DNA of 64,000 nucleotides from CAVPFA01 sp963703655 (GTDB taxonomy: Bacteria; Actinomycetota; Acidimicrobiia; Acidimicrobiales; Bog-793). Shown one piece after another: positions 1-11,362 of this stretch. The stretch covers positions 85,014-149,013 of the forward strand of contig CAVPFA010000008.1 in NCBI GenBank assembly GCA_963703655.1, written 5' to 3'. The notes under the pieces were generated by a model. That model made no database searches and had not been told where the DNA came from. It was given only the letters and a program-made list of their open reading frames with translations. A program made the translations under genes and the position numbers. Each line of letters opens with the position of its first letter. Position 1 is the stretch's first letter.

Positions 1-426
1 CTCCATCGAGCCGCCGAGGGCGTAGGTCAGCCCGGAACAGAAGTCGATCATGCGCCTGGCCAAGTCCTTGTCGCTCGCCTGGAGATTGACGATCACCGGC
101 GAGCTCGCTTTGATCATGTCGCCGATCTCCTGCGCGTCGGAGAAGCGCGCCGGCGCCACGACCTGCGGCTTCGAATGGCGCTGGGTCACGAACGGCCGCA
201 CGACCGCCCCGCGCACAGTCGGCGTCGACGACTCGCGCCCCTCGTCCCTGGCGATCGGGCGGACCGTCGCGACCGTCGCCCGCGGCGGGACGGGCTCAGG
301 GTAGGCGCTCTGGCGCACCCGGCTGGGGGCGGCCTCGGACACCTCCTCCTCGCCGTCGTAGACGTCCTCGTCGTCGATGTCCTTCAAACCCAGGTACATC
401 ATTGCCCTCTGTACAAACGAAGCCAT
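1..426 (-). CDS. sepF: Cell division protein SepF (C-terminus cut by window edge)
   Basis: SepF binds FtsZ and the membrane and anchors the Z-ring in bacteria that lack FtsA. The N-terminus (MASFVQRAMMYLGL, then an acidic stretch DIDDEDVYDGEEE) is the typical actinobacterial SepF start: an amphipathic membrane-binding helix followed by a disordered linker. The C-terminal domain follows from about residue 75 (VVAPARFSDAQEIGDMI, KDLARRMIDFCSGLTYALGG) and is still open at the window edge, so perhaps 10-20 residues are missing. ATG at 426 is chosen because it gives the canonical amphipathic helix. It is the last gene of the division cluster, 29 bases after yggS, which is the usual ftsZ-pgeF-yggS-sepF order. 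Confidence 0.93.
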   Translation of the reverse strand, partial: MASFVQRAMMYLGLKDIDDEDVYDGEEEVSEAAPSRVRQSAYPEPVPPRATVATVRPIARDEGRESSTPTVRGAVVRPFVTQRHSKPQVVAPARFSDAQEIGDMIKASSPVIVNLQASDKDLARRMIDFCSGLTYALGGSME

Positions 427-455
427 GGCCCTGCCCTCCTCCGAGAATCCTATTG

Positions 456-1277
456 TTACAGCCTGCGGCCTTGCGGGCGAGGACCGAACAGGGCCGTCCC
501 GAGGCGAACCATCGTCGCCCCCGCGGCCACGCCCTGCTCGAGATCGGCCGACATGCCCATCGAGAGCTCGCTCAGCCCGAGGTCGCGGCCCAGCTCGGCG
601 ACGAGCTCGAACGCCGCCCTGGCGACGGTGCGGTCTCCAGGGGGAGCCACCGTCATCAAGCCCTCGACTCGGCAGCCGAGCTCTCGCAGGCCGCTGACCA
701 CGCCGGGCACGTCTCGCGGTGCGCAGCCGGCCCGTCCCGGCAGGGCGGTCGTGTCGACCTCGACCAGCAGCGACGGGGCCGCGCTCGGGCGCGAGGCGTC
801 TTCAGCGGCTTCGGCGGCTTCGGCGGCGTTACCGGGGCCGCCGGCGGCCCAGGCCGGGTAGGGATCCGTGCGGTGCCGCAGGATCGCCTCGCCTTCAACG
901 ACCCTCGCGATGCCCTGCCAGCAGTCCACGATGCGGGCCAGCCGGCCGACCTTGTTTCTCTGTACGGCGCCGAGAAAGTGAAAGGTCGCCGCGCGCCCGA
1001 CGGTCCCCCATTTCGACACCAGCTCGTCCGCGTAGTTCTCGCCGATGTCGGTCAGGCCGGCGGCAACGGCGGCGGCGACCACTTCGGGCCCGAAGCCCTT
1101 CGTGACCGCCACGATCCTTACCCTCAGAGGATCGCCTCCGGCGCGCTCGATCCGGTCGCGCGCCGCCTGCGCGCCGGAGGCGACGCGAGCGACCATCCCG
1201 CCGTCGAGCGAGGCAAGGTCCTCGGGCGGCCCCGGCGCCCGCGCGGCCGGTCCTCCAACGCCGGGGGCCTCGCTCAC
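456..1277 (-). CDS. yggS: YggS-family PLP homeostasis protein
   Basis: Predicted PLP-binding protein of the YggS/PROSC family, a single-domain alanine-racemase-fold protein that buffers pyridoxal phosphate and affects amino-acid and keto-acid pools. Visible family motifs are the PLP lysine in [28 protein letters not shown] (normally FIGxLQxNK), the GLMTV strand, [10 protein letters not shown] and [11 protein letters not shown] at the C-terminus. At 273 residues it is slightly longer than usual, because of an Ala/Pro-rich insertion near the middle ([19 protein letters not shown]). The GTG start at 1277 overlaps the pgeF stop by four bases (GTGA), implying translational coupling. The cofactor chemistry is family knowledge; no partner can be inferred beyond the dcw operon. 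Confidence 0.9.
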   Translation of the reverse strand: MSEAPGVGGPAARAPGPPEDLASLDGGMVARVASGAQAARDRIERAGGDPLRVRIVAVTKGFGPEVVAAAVAAGLTDIGENYADELVSKWGTVGRAATFHFLGAVQRNKVGRLARIVDCWQGIARVVEGEAILRHRTDPYPAWAAGGPGNAAEAAEAAEDASRPSAAPSLLVEVDTTALPGRAGCAPRDVPGVVSGLRELGCRVEGLMTVAPPGDRTVARAAFELVAELGRDLGLSELSMGMSADLEQGVAAGATMVRLGTALFGPRPQGRRL

Positions 1278-2017
1278 GAGGGCGCTGTCACGACGAGCGC
1301 GTGCCGACCGGCCTCGCCGCGGGCGCGCCATGAGAACCAGCCGGGATCGCACGCCGTGCATTCGGCTACGTCGGCCGCGATCGAGACGCCGACCTCCTCG
1401 AGCGCCCGGTGCACGCCGGCACGAAGGTCGAGGGCGGGGCGGCCCGAGGTCGTCTCCGACCGGACAGAGGGCCCGTAGCGTTCCTCGAGAGACTCGAGAT
1501 CGCTCTCGCCGAACTCGTAGCACTCGGGCCCGATGCAGGCACCGACGACTGCGAGGAGCTCGGTCGCCCCGCCGGCGCGCATCTCCGCCGCCGTCCGTTC
1601 GAGCACGCCCACGAGCAGGCCGCGCCAACCGGCGTGCACCGCCCCGAGGACGCCTTCGGGACTTGCGATGCCGACGAGTGCACAGTCGGCCGCGAAGACG
1701 GCCAGGGGAGCCGCCGGCGCCGTCGTCACCAGCGCGTCGCCGGCACGTCCCGCGCAGGCCTCGTCCGGGCTCAGCACCACGACGGCTGCGCCGTGCACCT
1801 GGCTCAGCCAGCGCCAGTCGCCGGGCACGACGGATCGGCGCCGGGCCTCGAGCACCTCGACCGCAGCGGCCGAGCGCGGCCCCACGTCGCCGTTCGGGGC
1901 ACCGCTCAGCACGACGACAGCGGGCGTGCCCGCGATCGGAAGCCGCCTAGCGGAGGAAGGACGGGACGTCGAAGTCGTCGTCGAGGTCGAGATCGTCGTC
2001 GCCGACGTCGAAGACAT
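1274..2017 (-). CDS. pgeF: PgeF/YfiH-type laccase-domain peptidoglycan editing factor
   Basis: Cytosolic purine-nucleoside phosphorylase/laccase-fold protein that removes mis-incorporated residues from peptidoglycan precursors. The three zinc ligands of the family are visible in SQVHGAAVV (His), [10 protein letters not shown] (Cys) and GAVHAGWRG (His), and the C-terminus has [14 protein letters not shown]. The start is uncertain. ATG 2017 has a good AGAGGG ribosome-binding site five bases upstream but would overlap the ftsZ tail by 71 bases; GTG 1912 would avoid the overlap but has no such site. As the bases stand, this frame is open straight through from ftsZ, giving an apparent FtsZ-PgeF fusion that I believe is an indel artefact. 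The stop overlaps the yggS start. Confidence 0.85.
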   Translation of the reverse strand: MSSTSATTISTSTTTSTSRPSSARRLPIAGTPAVVVLSGAPNGDVGPRSAAAVEVLEARRRSVVPGDWRWLSQVHGAAVVVLSPDEACAGRAGDALVTTAPAAPLAVFAADCALVGIASPEGVLGAVHAGWRGLLVGVLERTAAEMRAGGATELLAVVGACIGPECYEFGESDLESLEERYGPSVRSETTSGRPALDLRAGVHRALEEVGVSIAADVAECTACDPGWFSWRARGEAGRHALVVTAPS

Positions 2018-3115
2018 CACGTCCCTCTGGGCACCCTGGCGGGCGGGCGAGGCGGCTACGTCGCCCTCGGGGTTGGCATCGGTGCGCAACGGGCCCTGGG
2101 AGGACGTCTCGACCGCCGACGGTTTAGGAGCACGCACCGAAGGCTTGCGCTGCTCCTCGCCGGCGTCGAACCGGTCGAAACCGGCCGCGATGACCGTCAC
2201 CCTCACGGTGTCCCCGAGGGCGTCGTCGATGACGTTGCCGAAGATGATGTTGGCGTCGGGATGAGCCACGTCGTGGATGATGGCGGCCGCCTCGTTCACC
2301 TCGAACAACGTCAGCTCGCTCCCTCCGGCAATGTTGAGAAGGATGCCGCGGGCGCCCTCGATCGACGCCTCCAGCAGCGGGCTCGTGATGGCGTGTCGGG
2401 CCGCGTTGACCGCCCGTCCCTCGCCCGAACCGGTCCCGATCCCCATGATCGCAGAACCCGCGTTGCTCATCACCATCTTCACGTCTGCGAAGTCGGTGTT
2501 GATGATGCCGGGCACGTTGATGAGGTCGGTGATGCCCTGCACGCCGTGGAGCAGGACCTCGTCGGCCATCGAGAACGCCTCGACCATGGAGGTGCGCTCG
2601 TTCGAGATCGAGAGCAGTCGTTCGTTCGGGATCACGATGAGCGTGTCCACCTTCTCCCGAAGACGCTGGATGCCCTGGTCGGCCTGGTTCGACCTGCGGC
2701 GGCCCTCGAAAGCGAACGGCCTGGTCACGACGCCGATCGTGAGCGCGCCGAGCCCCTTCGCAGTCTCCGCGATGACGGGCGCGGCGCCGGTGCCGGTACC
2801 GCCGCCCTTGCCGGCGGTGATGAAGACCATGTCGGCGCCCTTCAGCACTTCCTCGATCTCCTCGAGGTGCTCCTCAGCCGCGAGGCGCCCGACCTCGGGG
2901 TCGCTGCCGGCGCCGAGCCCGCGCGTCATGGTCCGCCCGATGTCGAGCTTGATGTCCGCTTCGCTCATCAAAAGGGCCTGCGCGTCGGTGTTCACCGCCA
3001 CGAACTCGACCCCCTGCAGGCCGGCGTCGATCATCCGGTTGACCGCGTTGACCCCCGCACCTCCGACGCCGACGACTTTGATCATGGCGATGAAGCTCTG
3101 GCCTGGGGTGCTCAT
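1947..3115 (-). CDS. ftsZ: Cell division GTPase FtsZ, with a frameshift in the C-terminal linker
   Basis: Tubulin-like GTPase that builds the division ring. The GTPase core is complete: [17 protein letters not shown] near the N-terminus, the tubulin signature [12 protein letters not shown], the N-x-D-x-x-D T7 loop (INTDFADV) and a full second domain through [12 protein letters not shown]. After a variable linker the reading frame as given runs on into pgeF. In another frame the canonical FtsZ tail [11 protein letters not shown], which binds SepF and FtsW, lies immediately before a TAG stop at 1947-1949. The span from ATG 3115 to that stop is not a multiple of three, so one base appears to be missing at about 2025-2050. 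ATG 3115 is preferred to the more upstream start at 3199, which adds only a Pro/Gly-rich stretch. Confidence 0.93.
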
Positions 3116-3245
3116 GCGCGCTCCATCCTCTCGACCCGCCGGCTTACCGCCGGTCGGCGGTGCAGGCCCCCTTGGCGGCGTCGGCCCCCCCTTCGGCACC
3201 GATCCCCGTCGCGGGCAATCTCAACTATCACCCTTTCCTTGAACG

Positions 3246-4010
3246 TTAGAGGCCCTGACCAGGGGGGGTCAAGACCGGGGTGGCGGGGACGCGCAGGTCG
3301 ATCGTACCCACGCCCTCCAGATTCACCCGCCGGAGCACCGTCGCGAGCGAGACGAACTTCTGCGCGAGCGCCTGGTCGTCGCCGACAATTGCCGTCATGC
3401 CGCCGGTCAGGCGCACGACTATCCCGTCGCCGCCGGAGGCCACTATGTCGTTCACATGGGCCACGAGCGAGACCGGAAGCGCAGCGGCAGCGGTGAGCAA
3501 AGGCCGCGCCGCGGCACCGAGCGAGCTCCCCGGCAGACCGGGCGGCCGCGGGACGCCGACGAGCGGCAGACCCGTCGGCCGCAGGGCCTGACGGGAAAGC
3601 ACACGGCCGGTGGCGTCGAGGAGCGCGTAGCCTCCGGAGGGCAACACACTCGCCGCGACGGGAATCCGCTCGACGACCGCGACCGAGACCGTGGACGGCC
3701 AGTCGACGTGCACCGACGCCGTCGAGACCCAAGAGAGGCGCTCGAGGCGCCGCTGCATCATCGCAGTGTTGACGTCGATCAGCGGCGGCTCGCGGTCGAG
3801 GCCGGTGACCTTCAGGATCTCGCCGCGCCCGGTGTGCACCGCTCCGGCTATCACGACCGTCCGGGCACCGAAGAGCGGCGAGTGCAACAGGCCCAACGTG
3901 CCGGCTGTGAGGCCGGCTGCGACGAACACGCCGGCGAGGACGCCGAGGCGGCGGCGCCCGCGCTGGCGCTCCACTCCCACGCGCCTCGCACGGATCCTCG
4001 GATCTATCAT
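3246..4010 (-). CDS. ftsQ: Cell division protein FtsQ (POTRA domain)
   Basis: Bitopic divisome protein linking early and late assembly. The sequence shows a basic cytoplasmic tail ([16 protein letters not shown]), one membrane segment (RLGVLAGVFVAAGLTAGTLGLL), then a POTRA domain (FGARTVVIAGAVHTGRGEIL, DVNTAMMQRRLERLSWVSTA, WPSTVSVAVVERIPVA) and the FtsQ beta domain with YALLDATGRVL. At 254 residues it has normal actinobacterial length. ATG 4010 overlaps the murB stop as ATGA. Between this gene and ftsZ there are 130 bases, room for an ftsZ promoter. FtsQ should act with FtsL and FtsB; no FtsB-like gene is seen in the window. Confidence 0.9.
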   Translation of the reverse strand: MIDPRIRARRVGVERQRGRRRLGVLAGVFVAAGLTAGTLGLLHSPLFGARTVVIAGAVHTGRGEILKVTGLDREPPLIDVNTAMMQRRLERLSWVSTASVHVDWPSTVSVAVVERIPVAASVLPSGGYALLDATGRVLSRQALRPTGLPLVGVPRPPGLPGSSLGAAARPLLTAAAALPVSLVAHVNDIVASGGDGIVVRLTGGMTAIVGDDQALAQKFVSLATVLRRVNLEGVGTIDLRVPATPVLTPPGQGL

Positions 4011-4945
4011 GGCCCCTCCTCGAATCCGACCAGCTTCAGCTCGGTCTGCAGCTCGACACCCAGACGTTCGGCGACGAGCGACCGCACCTCGTCGACGACG
4101 CGCCTCACGTCCTCGGCCGACCCGTCGGCGTCGGCTTGTACGAAATTGGCGTGCTTTTCGGACACCGCGGCGGTGCCGATCCGAAGTCCCTTCAGTCCCG
4201 CCGCTTCGACCAGCCGCCCGGCCGCCTCGCCGGGCGGGTTCGTGAACACCGAGCCTGCGTTCTGGCCTCCCGGCTGGTGCTCGCGCCGCCACCGCACGAT
4301 CTCTCCGATTCGCTCGACCGACGAGGCGGTGTCACCCTCCTCGAGCAGGAAGGACGCCTCGGTGACGACCTCGCCGGGACCGATCGACGAGCTGCGGTAG
4401 GACAGATGGAGGTCCCTCGCGGTCACGACGCGGTCGCCACCACCTGACCGGAGGCTCACGATCCGGCAGGCCACCAGGCGATCCGAGGTCTCTGACCCGT
4501 GGCCCCCGGCGTTCATCCGGACGGCGCCGCCGACCGAGCCCGGTATTCCGACCGCCCACTCCATCCCCGTCAGACCGGCCGCTGCGGTTCGCCGCGCCAG
4601 GATCGGGTAGGCCGAGGCCGCGCCCGCCCGAACCAGGTCGCCCTCGATCGCGATCTCGGCGAAACCCTCGCCGAGCCGGACGCACAGGCCCGGGTAGCCG
4701 GCGTCGGCGACGAGGAGATTCGATCCCTTCCCCAGCACGAGGACGGGAATCCCGGTCGCGCCGACGGCGGCGGCCAGATGCTCGAGATCCGCCACGCTGC
4801 CCGGTTCGCAGAACAGTGCCGCCCTGCCGCCGACGCGGTACGTGGTGAATCCACCGATGGGGCGGTCACGCTCGGCCAGGGGGCCGAGGAGCTGGGCGGC
4901 ACGCTCGACCGGGTCGCGACCCTCGCCGCGGCGCAGTGCGCTCAT
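4007..4945 (-). CDS. murB: UDP-N-acetylenolpyruvoylglucosamine reductase MurB
   Basis: FAD-dependent reductase that converts UDP-GlcNAc-enolpyruvate to UDP-MurNAc with NADPH, in the cytosol. Visible features: [17 protein letters not shown] at the FAD-domain start, [17 protein letters not shown] (FAD-binding loop), [21 protein letters not shown] (diphosphate-binding and catalytic region), the YR pair in LSYRSSS, and NAGSVFTNP, which carries the serine proton donor, followed by [17 protein letters not shown]. The length of 312 residues is that of a type I/II enzyme. Both ends overlap neighbours by four bases (murC upstream, ftsQ downstream). Confidence 0.95.
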   Translation of the reverse strand: MSALRRGEGRDPVERAAQLLGPLAERDRPIGGFTTYRVGGRAALFCEPGSVADLEHLAAAVGATGIPVLVLGKGSNLLVADAGYPGLCVRLGEGFAEIAIEGDLVRAGAASAYPILARRTAAAGLTGMEWAVGIPGSVGGAVRMNAGGHGSETSDRLVACRIVSLRSGGGDRVVTARDLHLSYRSSSIGPGEVVTEASFLLEEGDTASSVERIGEIVRWRREHQPGGQNAGSVFTNPPGEAAGRLVEAAGLKGLRIGTAAVSEKHANFVQADADGSAEDVRRVVDEVRSLVAERLGVELQTELKLVGFEEGP

Positions 4946-6325
4946 GTCTGCGCATCCTGGCCGAAGCTGGCGGCGAGGTTCGTCAGGTCGCCCGCAGCGA
5001 GCGTGAGGCACAAGTCGCCCGGGCGCAGGACCGTGCGAAGGTGCGCGACGAGATCCCCGCGATTCGGCACGTACGTCGCACTGGTGCCAGGGTGCGCCTC
5101 GAGGATCGCGTCCAGCACCAGCTTGCCCGACACGCCCGGACGCGGGGCCTCGCCGGCCGGATAGATCTCCACGATGACCACGACGTCGGCGCCTTCGAAG
5201 GCGCCGGCGAAGTCGCGCGCCAAAGCGGCGACCCGCGACGGGCGGTGCGGCTGGAAGACCGCCACTATCCGCTCGAAGCCGCCGCTTCGGGCGGCGGCGA
5301 GGGCGGCGCGCACCTCGCCGGGCAAGTGGGCGTAGTCGTCGACGAACGTTACGCCGCCTACGTCGCCGCGGAACTCGTAGCGCCGCGCGACGCCGGCGAA
5401 ACGGGCGAGCGCCCGCCGGGCGTGGCCCGGGTCCACCCCGAGCTCGCAAGCCGCGGTGACGGCCGCGGCGGCGTTGCGGGCGTTGTGGATGCCGGGCACG
5501 GGCAGCTCGAACACGCCGATGCTCGCCCCGGCACGGACCAATTCGAAACGGAGGTGGTTCCGCCCGGACTCCACCCCCACGATCCGCATCGTCGCGCCCG
5601 GTGAGCAGCCGTAGCTGACGGCCGAAGCCGGTGCCAACGACACCGCCGCCGAGTCGTCCGCGCAGACGATCGCCGACCCCGACCGCGCGAAGAACAGCCC
5701 GAACGCGGCTTGCAGCGCCTCGAAGGACCCGTAGTGCTCGAGGTGGTCGGACTCGACGCTCGTCACGATCCCAAGCTCCGGTTCCAACTGGAGGAACGTC
5801 CCGTCGCTCTCGTCGGCCTCGACCACGAGCCATTCGCCCTCGTCCCAGGTGGCGTTCGTCCCGATCTCGTTCACGTCGCCGCCGATGATGAAGCTCGGGT
5901 GCAGACCGGCTTCGACGAGGACAAGAGCCAGCATCGACGACGTCGTCGTCTTGCCGTGGGTCCCCGCGACCGCGATCGTGCGGCGCAGCGCCACGATGGC
6001 CGCCAGCATCGAGGCGCGCGAGAGCACCGGGATCCCGAGACGACGGGCTTCGGCGACCTCGACGTTGCGATCCGACACCGCCGTCGAGACGGTCGAGCGC
6101 GTCCGCGCCGGCCACGTTCTCCGGCCTGTGGCCGATCTCGACCCCCACCCCATAGGCGCGCAGGCGCTCGAGGGAGGGCGACGGCTTGATGTCACTGCCC
6201 GTGGTGTGGTGGCCCATCGCGGTGAGCACCAGCGCGATCGCACTCATCCCTGCCCCGCCTGCGCCGACGACGTGAAGGCGTCGAGGCACGGTGAGATCGA
6301 CCGCCGGTGGCGCCGGGGTGGTCAC
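4942..6325 (-). CDS. murC: UDP-N-acetylmuramate-alanine ligase MurC, frameshifted
   Basis: ATP-dependent ligase adding L-Ala to UDP-MurNAc. The Rossmann-like N-terminal domain (LHVVGAGGAGMSAIALVL, GSDIKPSPSLERL) is in one frame. From STAVSDRNVEVAEARR onward the protein continues in another frame with AGTHGKTTTSSMLA (P-loop), VVEADESDGTF, DHLEHYG, GIHNARNAAAA and DDYAHLPGEVRAAL. The switch falls at 6090-6100, where removing one base restores ALxVSTAVSDRN, so the break is a single-base insertion rather than a split enzyme. The start is GTG 6325, overlapping the murG stop. Catalytic motifs are all present, which supports a working gene in the real genome. Confidence 0.93.
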
Positions 6326-7488
6326 GCCGCGGCCTTGGCCACCGACTCGACCAGCGCGGCCACTCGATCGGCGGCATCTCGATGACCGACCGCGCCCGCG
6401 GCAGAGGCCATGGACGCCAGCCGGGCGGGGTCACCGAGCAGAGCCGAGACGACCTCCTCGAGCCGGGCAGCGCTGCAGTCTCCGTCGACGAGGGCGACGG
6501 CGGCTCCGGCGCGGCTCAGCGCCTCCGCGTTCTGGGTCTGGTGGTCGTTCGGCGCGCCGGGCAACGGCACGAGGACGCTCGGGGTCCCGATCGCCGCCAG
6601 CTCGGCCACCGTCGAGGCTCCTGCCCGGCAGACGGCGAGGTCGCAGGCGGCCAGCAGGGCCGGCATCTGCCTCTCGTATCCGACGAGCCGGTAATCGAGG
6701 CCGGACTGGGGCGTGGACCGAGGCTCGAGGCACAGCCTGGCGACCTCTCGTTCGACGCCCGCGAGGTTCCGCTCGCCGGCGACGTGGTAGATCGTCACGT
6801 CGCCACGAGAAGCCCACGAACGAGCCAGCCCGATGGCTGCGTCGTTGAGGCGGCGAGCGCCGAGCGAGCCGCCCGCGACGGCGAGCAGGAGGCGACCGGG
6901 GGGGATTTTGAGGGCGGAACGGGCCGAGTCGCGCCCGGCGGGGGTGCGGTCGGAGATGAGGACCGCGCTTCGCACCGGCGCGCCGGTCACGACCGCACGG
7001 GGAAGCGAGCTTCCGTCGAACGCGACCGCACATTTGCGGGCGAAGGGCGCCACCAGCCGGTTCGACGCGCCGGGCACGGCGTCGCAGCTCACGACGACGA
7101 GCGGCACCCGGAGCAGGATCGCCGCGGCGGCACACGGTAGGCCTGCGTAGCCCCCGACTGTGACCACTACGCGCGGCCGACGGCGAAGGACGATCGCCAA
7201 GGCGAGCACCCAAGCCACGAGCAGTCCGCCGATGGCACCGACGTTCTCGAGCGTGAGACGCCGTTGCAGGCCCCGGCCGGGCAGCAAGCTCGCCGCGAAG
7301 CCAGCCTCGGGCACGAGGCGGCCCTCAATACCGCGCCGGGAGCCGACGTAGCGGATCGTCGCCTGTGGGTGACCTCGGGCCACGAGCGCCTCGGACACCG
7401 CGAGTGCAGGCTGCACGTGTCCGGCGGTCCCGCCGCCGGTGACGAGCGCGAACACCGATGGCGAGCCGAACCTCGAACGCGTCGTCAC
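6322..7488 (-). CDS. murG: Lipid II synthase MurG
   Basis: Peripheral-membrane GT-B glycosyltransferase that transfers GlcNAc from UDP-GlcNAc to lipid I. The N-terminal loop GGGTAGHVQPALAV is the family G-loop; GRGLQRRL, VTVGGYAGLPCAAAA and the C-terminal donor site (AGGSLGARRLND, VCRAGASTVAELAAIGTPSVLVPLP, DHQTQNAEAL) follow in order. The protein has 388 residues, normal for actinobacteria. The start is GTG 7488, ten bases after the ftsW stop; the stop overlaps murC. No disruption is seen. Confidence 0.95.
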   Translation of the reverse strand: MTTRSRFGSPSVFALVTGGGTAGHVQPALAVSEALVARGHPQATIRYVGSRRGIEGRLVPEAGFAASLLPGRGLQRRLTLENVGAIGGLLVAWVLALAIVLRRRPRVVVTVGGYAGLPCAAAAILLRVPLVVVSCDAVPGASNRLVAPFARKCAVAFDGSSLPRAVVTGAPVRSAVLISDRTPAGRDSARSALKIPPGRLLLAVAGGSLGARRLNDAAIGLARSWASRGDVTIYHVAGERNLAGVEREVARLCLEPRSTPQSGLDYRLVGYERQMPALLAACDLAVCRAGASTVAELAAIGTPSVLVPLPGAPNDHQTQNAEALSRAGAAVALVDGDCSAARLEEVVSALLGDPARLASMASAAGAVGHRDAADRVAALVESVAKAAA

Positions 7489-7498
7489 GCGCCCATCC

Positions 7499-8751
7499 TT
7501 ACCCAGGGCCGGCGCCCGACCGGCGCTGGGGTGCGCGTCCGCTCCCTGCGGGGTGCGCCGAGGTGTAGCCCGAAGCCAGTGCCTTTACGGGCGCCGGCCG
7601 TGCCCGCAAGACCGCAGGCTGGCGCCGGGCGATCCCGAACAGGACTCCCACGGCGAGCAGCACGACGCCGAGCGAGGACCCGCCGTAGGAGATGAACGGG
7701 AGCGGGATGCCGGTGACGGGGAGCGCGTCGATGACGCCGCCGATGTTTATCACCGCCTGCGCCAGGACCCAGCACGTGATCCCGACGGCGAGATAGCGGG
7801 CGAACGGGTCCCGTTCGCGAAGCGCGATCCGGAAGCCGGACCAGCCGAAGGCCGCGAACCCGGCGATGACGGCGAGAGCGCCCACGAGGCCGAGATTGCC
7901 GGCGATGATGGCGAAGACGAAGTCGGTGTGCGCGTTCGGGAGGAACCCCCACGACGTCGCGGAGCCACCGACGCCGTTTCCGGTCAGACCGCCCAGGCCG
8001 AGGGTGGCAAGTGACTGCACAACCTGGTAGCCGGTGGTCGAGGCGTGGGCGAACGGGTTGACGAACGAGAGCAGCCGGTCTCGCCGGTAAGTCGCCGACA
8101 TCGCCAGCACTGCACCGATCCCGCAGACCGAGATGGCCGACGCGCCGAGGAGCGGGAGCCGGACACCGGCCGCGAACAGCATCGAGAAGGTGAGGCAGCC
8201 GAGCACGACGGCCGTGCCGAGGTCGGGCTGCTTGACTATGAGCACCGCTGCCAACCCCATCACCACGAGCAACGGCCGGACCATTGCGTTCCACTGGTCC
8301 CGGCGATCCGCGCGGCGCGCGAGCAGGTCGGCGGCGAAGACCACCATGGCGAGCTTCATCAGCTCCGAGGGCTGGACCTGGATCGGCCCGATCCCGATCC
8401 AGCGGCTCGAGCCCCCGCGTAATGACCGACCCCGGGAACGAACACCGCCACCAGGAGCGCGAGCCCGGCGAACAACGCTACGAGACGAGAGCGTCGCACG
8501 AGCTCGGGCGGGGTGCGGCTCGCGACGACTGCAACCGCGACGCCGATCGCCATGTACATGCACTGGCGAGTCACGTAAGACCACGGTGAGCCCCCCGAGA
8601 GGATGGATCCCGGGGCCGAGGCGGACAAGACGATGGGAAGCCCGAGCAGGCACAGCCCGCCCACCGAGGCGAGGAGTACCTTGGCCTCGAGGCTGAGAGG
8701 GCCGGCTCTAGAGGCACGCCCCGGGCGGGCTCCTCCTTTGACGAGCTTCAT
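7499..8751 (-). CDS. ftsW: SEDS peptidoglycan polymerase FtsW, frameshifted
   Basis: Polytopic SEDS-family glycosyltransferase that works with FtsI in septal wall synthesis. The N-terminal part (MKLVKGGARPGRASRAG, then membrane segments from SLEAKVLLASVGGLCLLG) ends in one frame at VFVPGVG. The rest continues in another frame from SRWIGIGPIQVQPSELMKLA through the conserved PFAHASTTGYQVVQSLATLGLGGLTGNGVG and LPFISYGGSSL. The switch falls at about 8420-8435, where one base appears deleted. ATG 8751 is chosen because it gives a basic N-terminus before the first helix. The C-terminus is rich in Arg/Pro. It lies between mraY and murG, where murD would usually also be found. Confidence 0.92.
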
Positions 8752-8855
8752 AGTTGTCCCCCGACCCTGCGAGACCGCAGGCCTCTGGCGGGAGCCGCCG
8801 CTGGGAGCGCCCTGGTGCTCTGCCCCAGCTGCCGAGCGCTGGGTGGCCGGCCGGC

Positions 8856-9886
8856 TCACAGGAACCGTCCGGTCGAGAGGAAATCGGCGTAGAACAGGCC
8901 GAGTCCGAGCGCCACGCACAGGCTCGAGAAGATCCAGAAGCGGACGGTGACGGTCGTCTCCGGCCAGCCGAGCAGCTCGAAATGGTGGTGCAGGGGAGCC
9001 ATGAGGAAGACCCGCCGATGAAAGAGCCGGAAGCTGACGACCTGGATCACGACCGACATGGTCACGATCACGAACAGCCCACCGATGATGGGCAACAGGA
9101 GCTGAACGTCCAGCGATAGCGCCAGGCAGGCCAGGCCGGTCCCGATGGCGAGCGAGCCGGTGTCGCCCATGATGATGCGCGCCGGCGCGGCATTCCACCA
9201 CAAAAAGCCGACGCACGCGCCCCCCATCGATACGGCGACGAGAGCGAGGTCGAGGGCGGCGTGGACGCTGTAGATCTTCGGATGCCTGTACTCCACGAAC
9301 CCGATCAACGCGAGGCAGGCGTACACCACCGACGACGACCCAGCAGCGAGCCCGTCGAGGCCGTCGGTGAGGTTCACCGCGTTGGCCGAGCCGAGGATGA
9401 TCACGGTCCCCCAGATCACCCAGGCGACCGCACCGAGCTCGAGACCCGGCACGTCGTAGCGGGTGAACGAAAGGGTGGTGTGGACGCCACCCCAGAGCAC
9501 CTCGGCGGTGCAGAAGCCGACTGCGACCGAGATGAGCCCGACGGTCTTCCACCGCTTGTTCAGGCCCAGCGAGCGCCGGCGGCTCACCTTGATCCAGTCG
9601 TCCGCCGCGCCCACCGCCCCCGCGCCGACGATTGCGGCTATCACCAGCCATGCTGACCGGGTGAACGGCGCGGACGTGCCGACATGACCGAGGCAGTAGC
9701 CGGCCACGACCGCAGCGAGGACCGCGATCCCTCCCATCGTGGGAGTGCCGGCCTTAGTGGTGTGGTGCGCCGGCCCGTCGATGCGTATGTGCTGGCCGAT
9801 CCGCCAGCGGACGAGCCAGCGGAGCAGTATGGGTGTGCCGAATCCCGCAACCAGGATCGACACGGCGCCCGAGGAGAGGAGGGGTA

Positions 9887-9890
<4 letters not shown>
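8856..9890 (-). CDS. mraY: Phospho-MurNAc-pentapeptide transferase MraY
   Basis: Integral membrane enzyme that forms lipid I from UDP-MurNAc-pentapeptide and undecaprenyl phosphate. The hydrophobic protein has about ten membrane segments and the family motifs HHTKAGTPTMGG, the DDWIK motif, NAVNLTDGLDGLAAG, a Mg-binding ATPARIIMGDTGSLAIG-like stretch (APARIIMGDTGSLA) and PLHHHFELLGWPE. At 344 residues it is full length. It starts with GTG 9890 overlapping the murE stop. About 105 bases separate it from ftsW with nothing recognisable in between. Confidence 0.95.

Positions 9891-11358
<1,468 letters not shown>

Positions 11359-11362
<4 letters not shown>

Noticed and set aside
402..1478. Long plus-strand frames over yggS, pgeF and ftsZ
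   Set aside because: They are mirror frames of highly conserved minus-strand genes in G+C-rich DNA, with Arg/Pro/Ala-rich translation and no family match.
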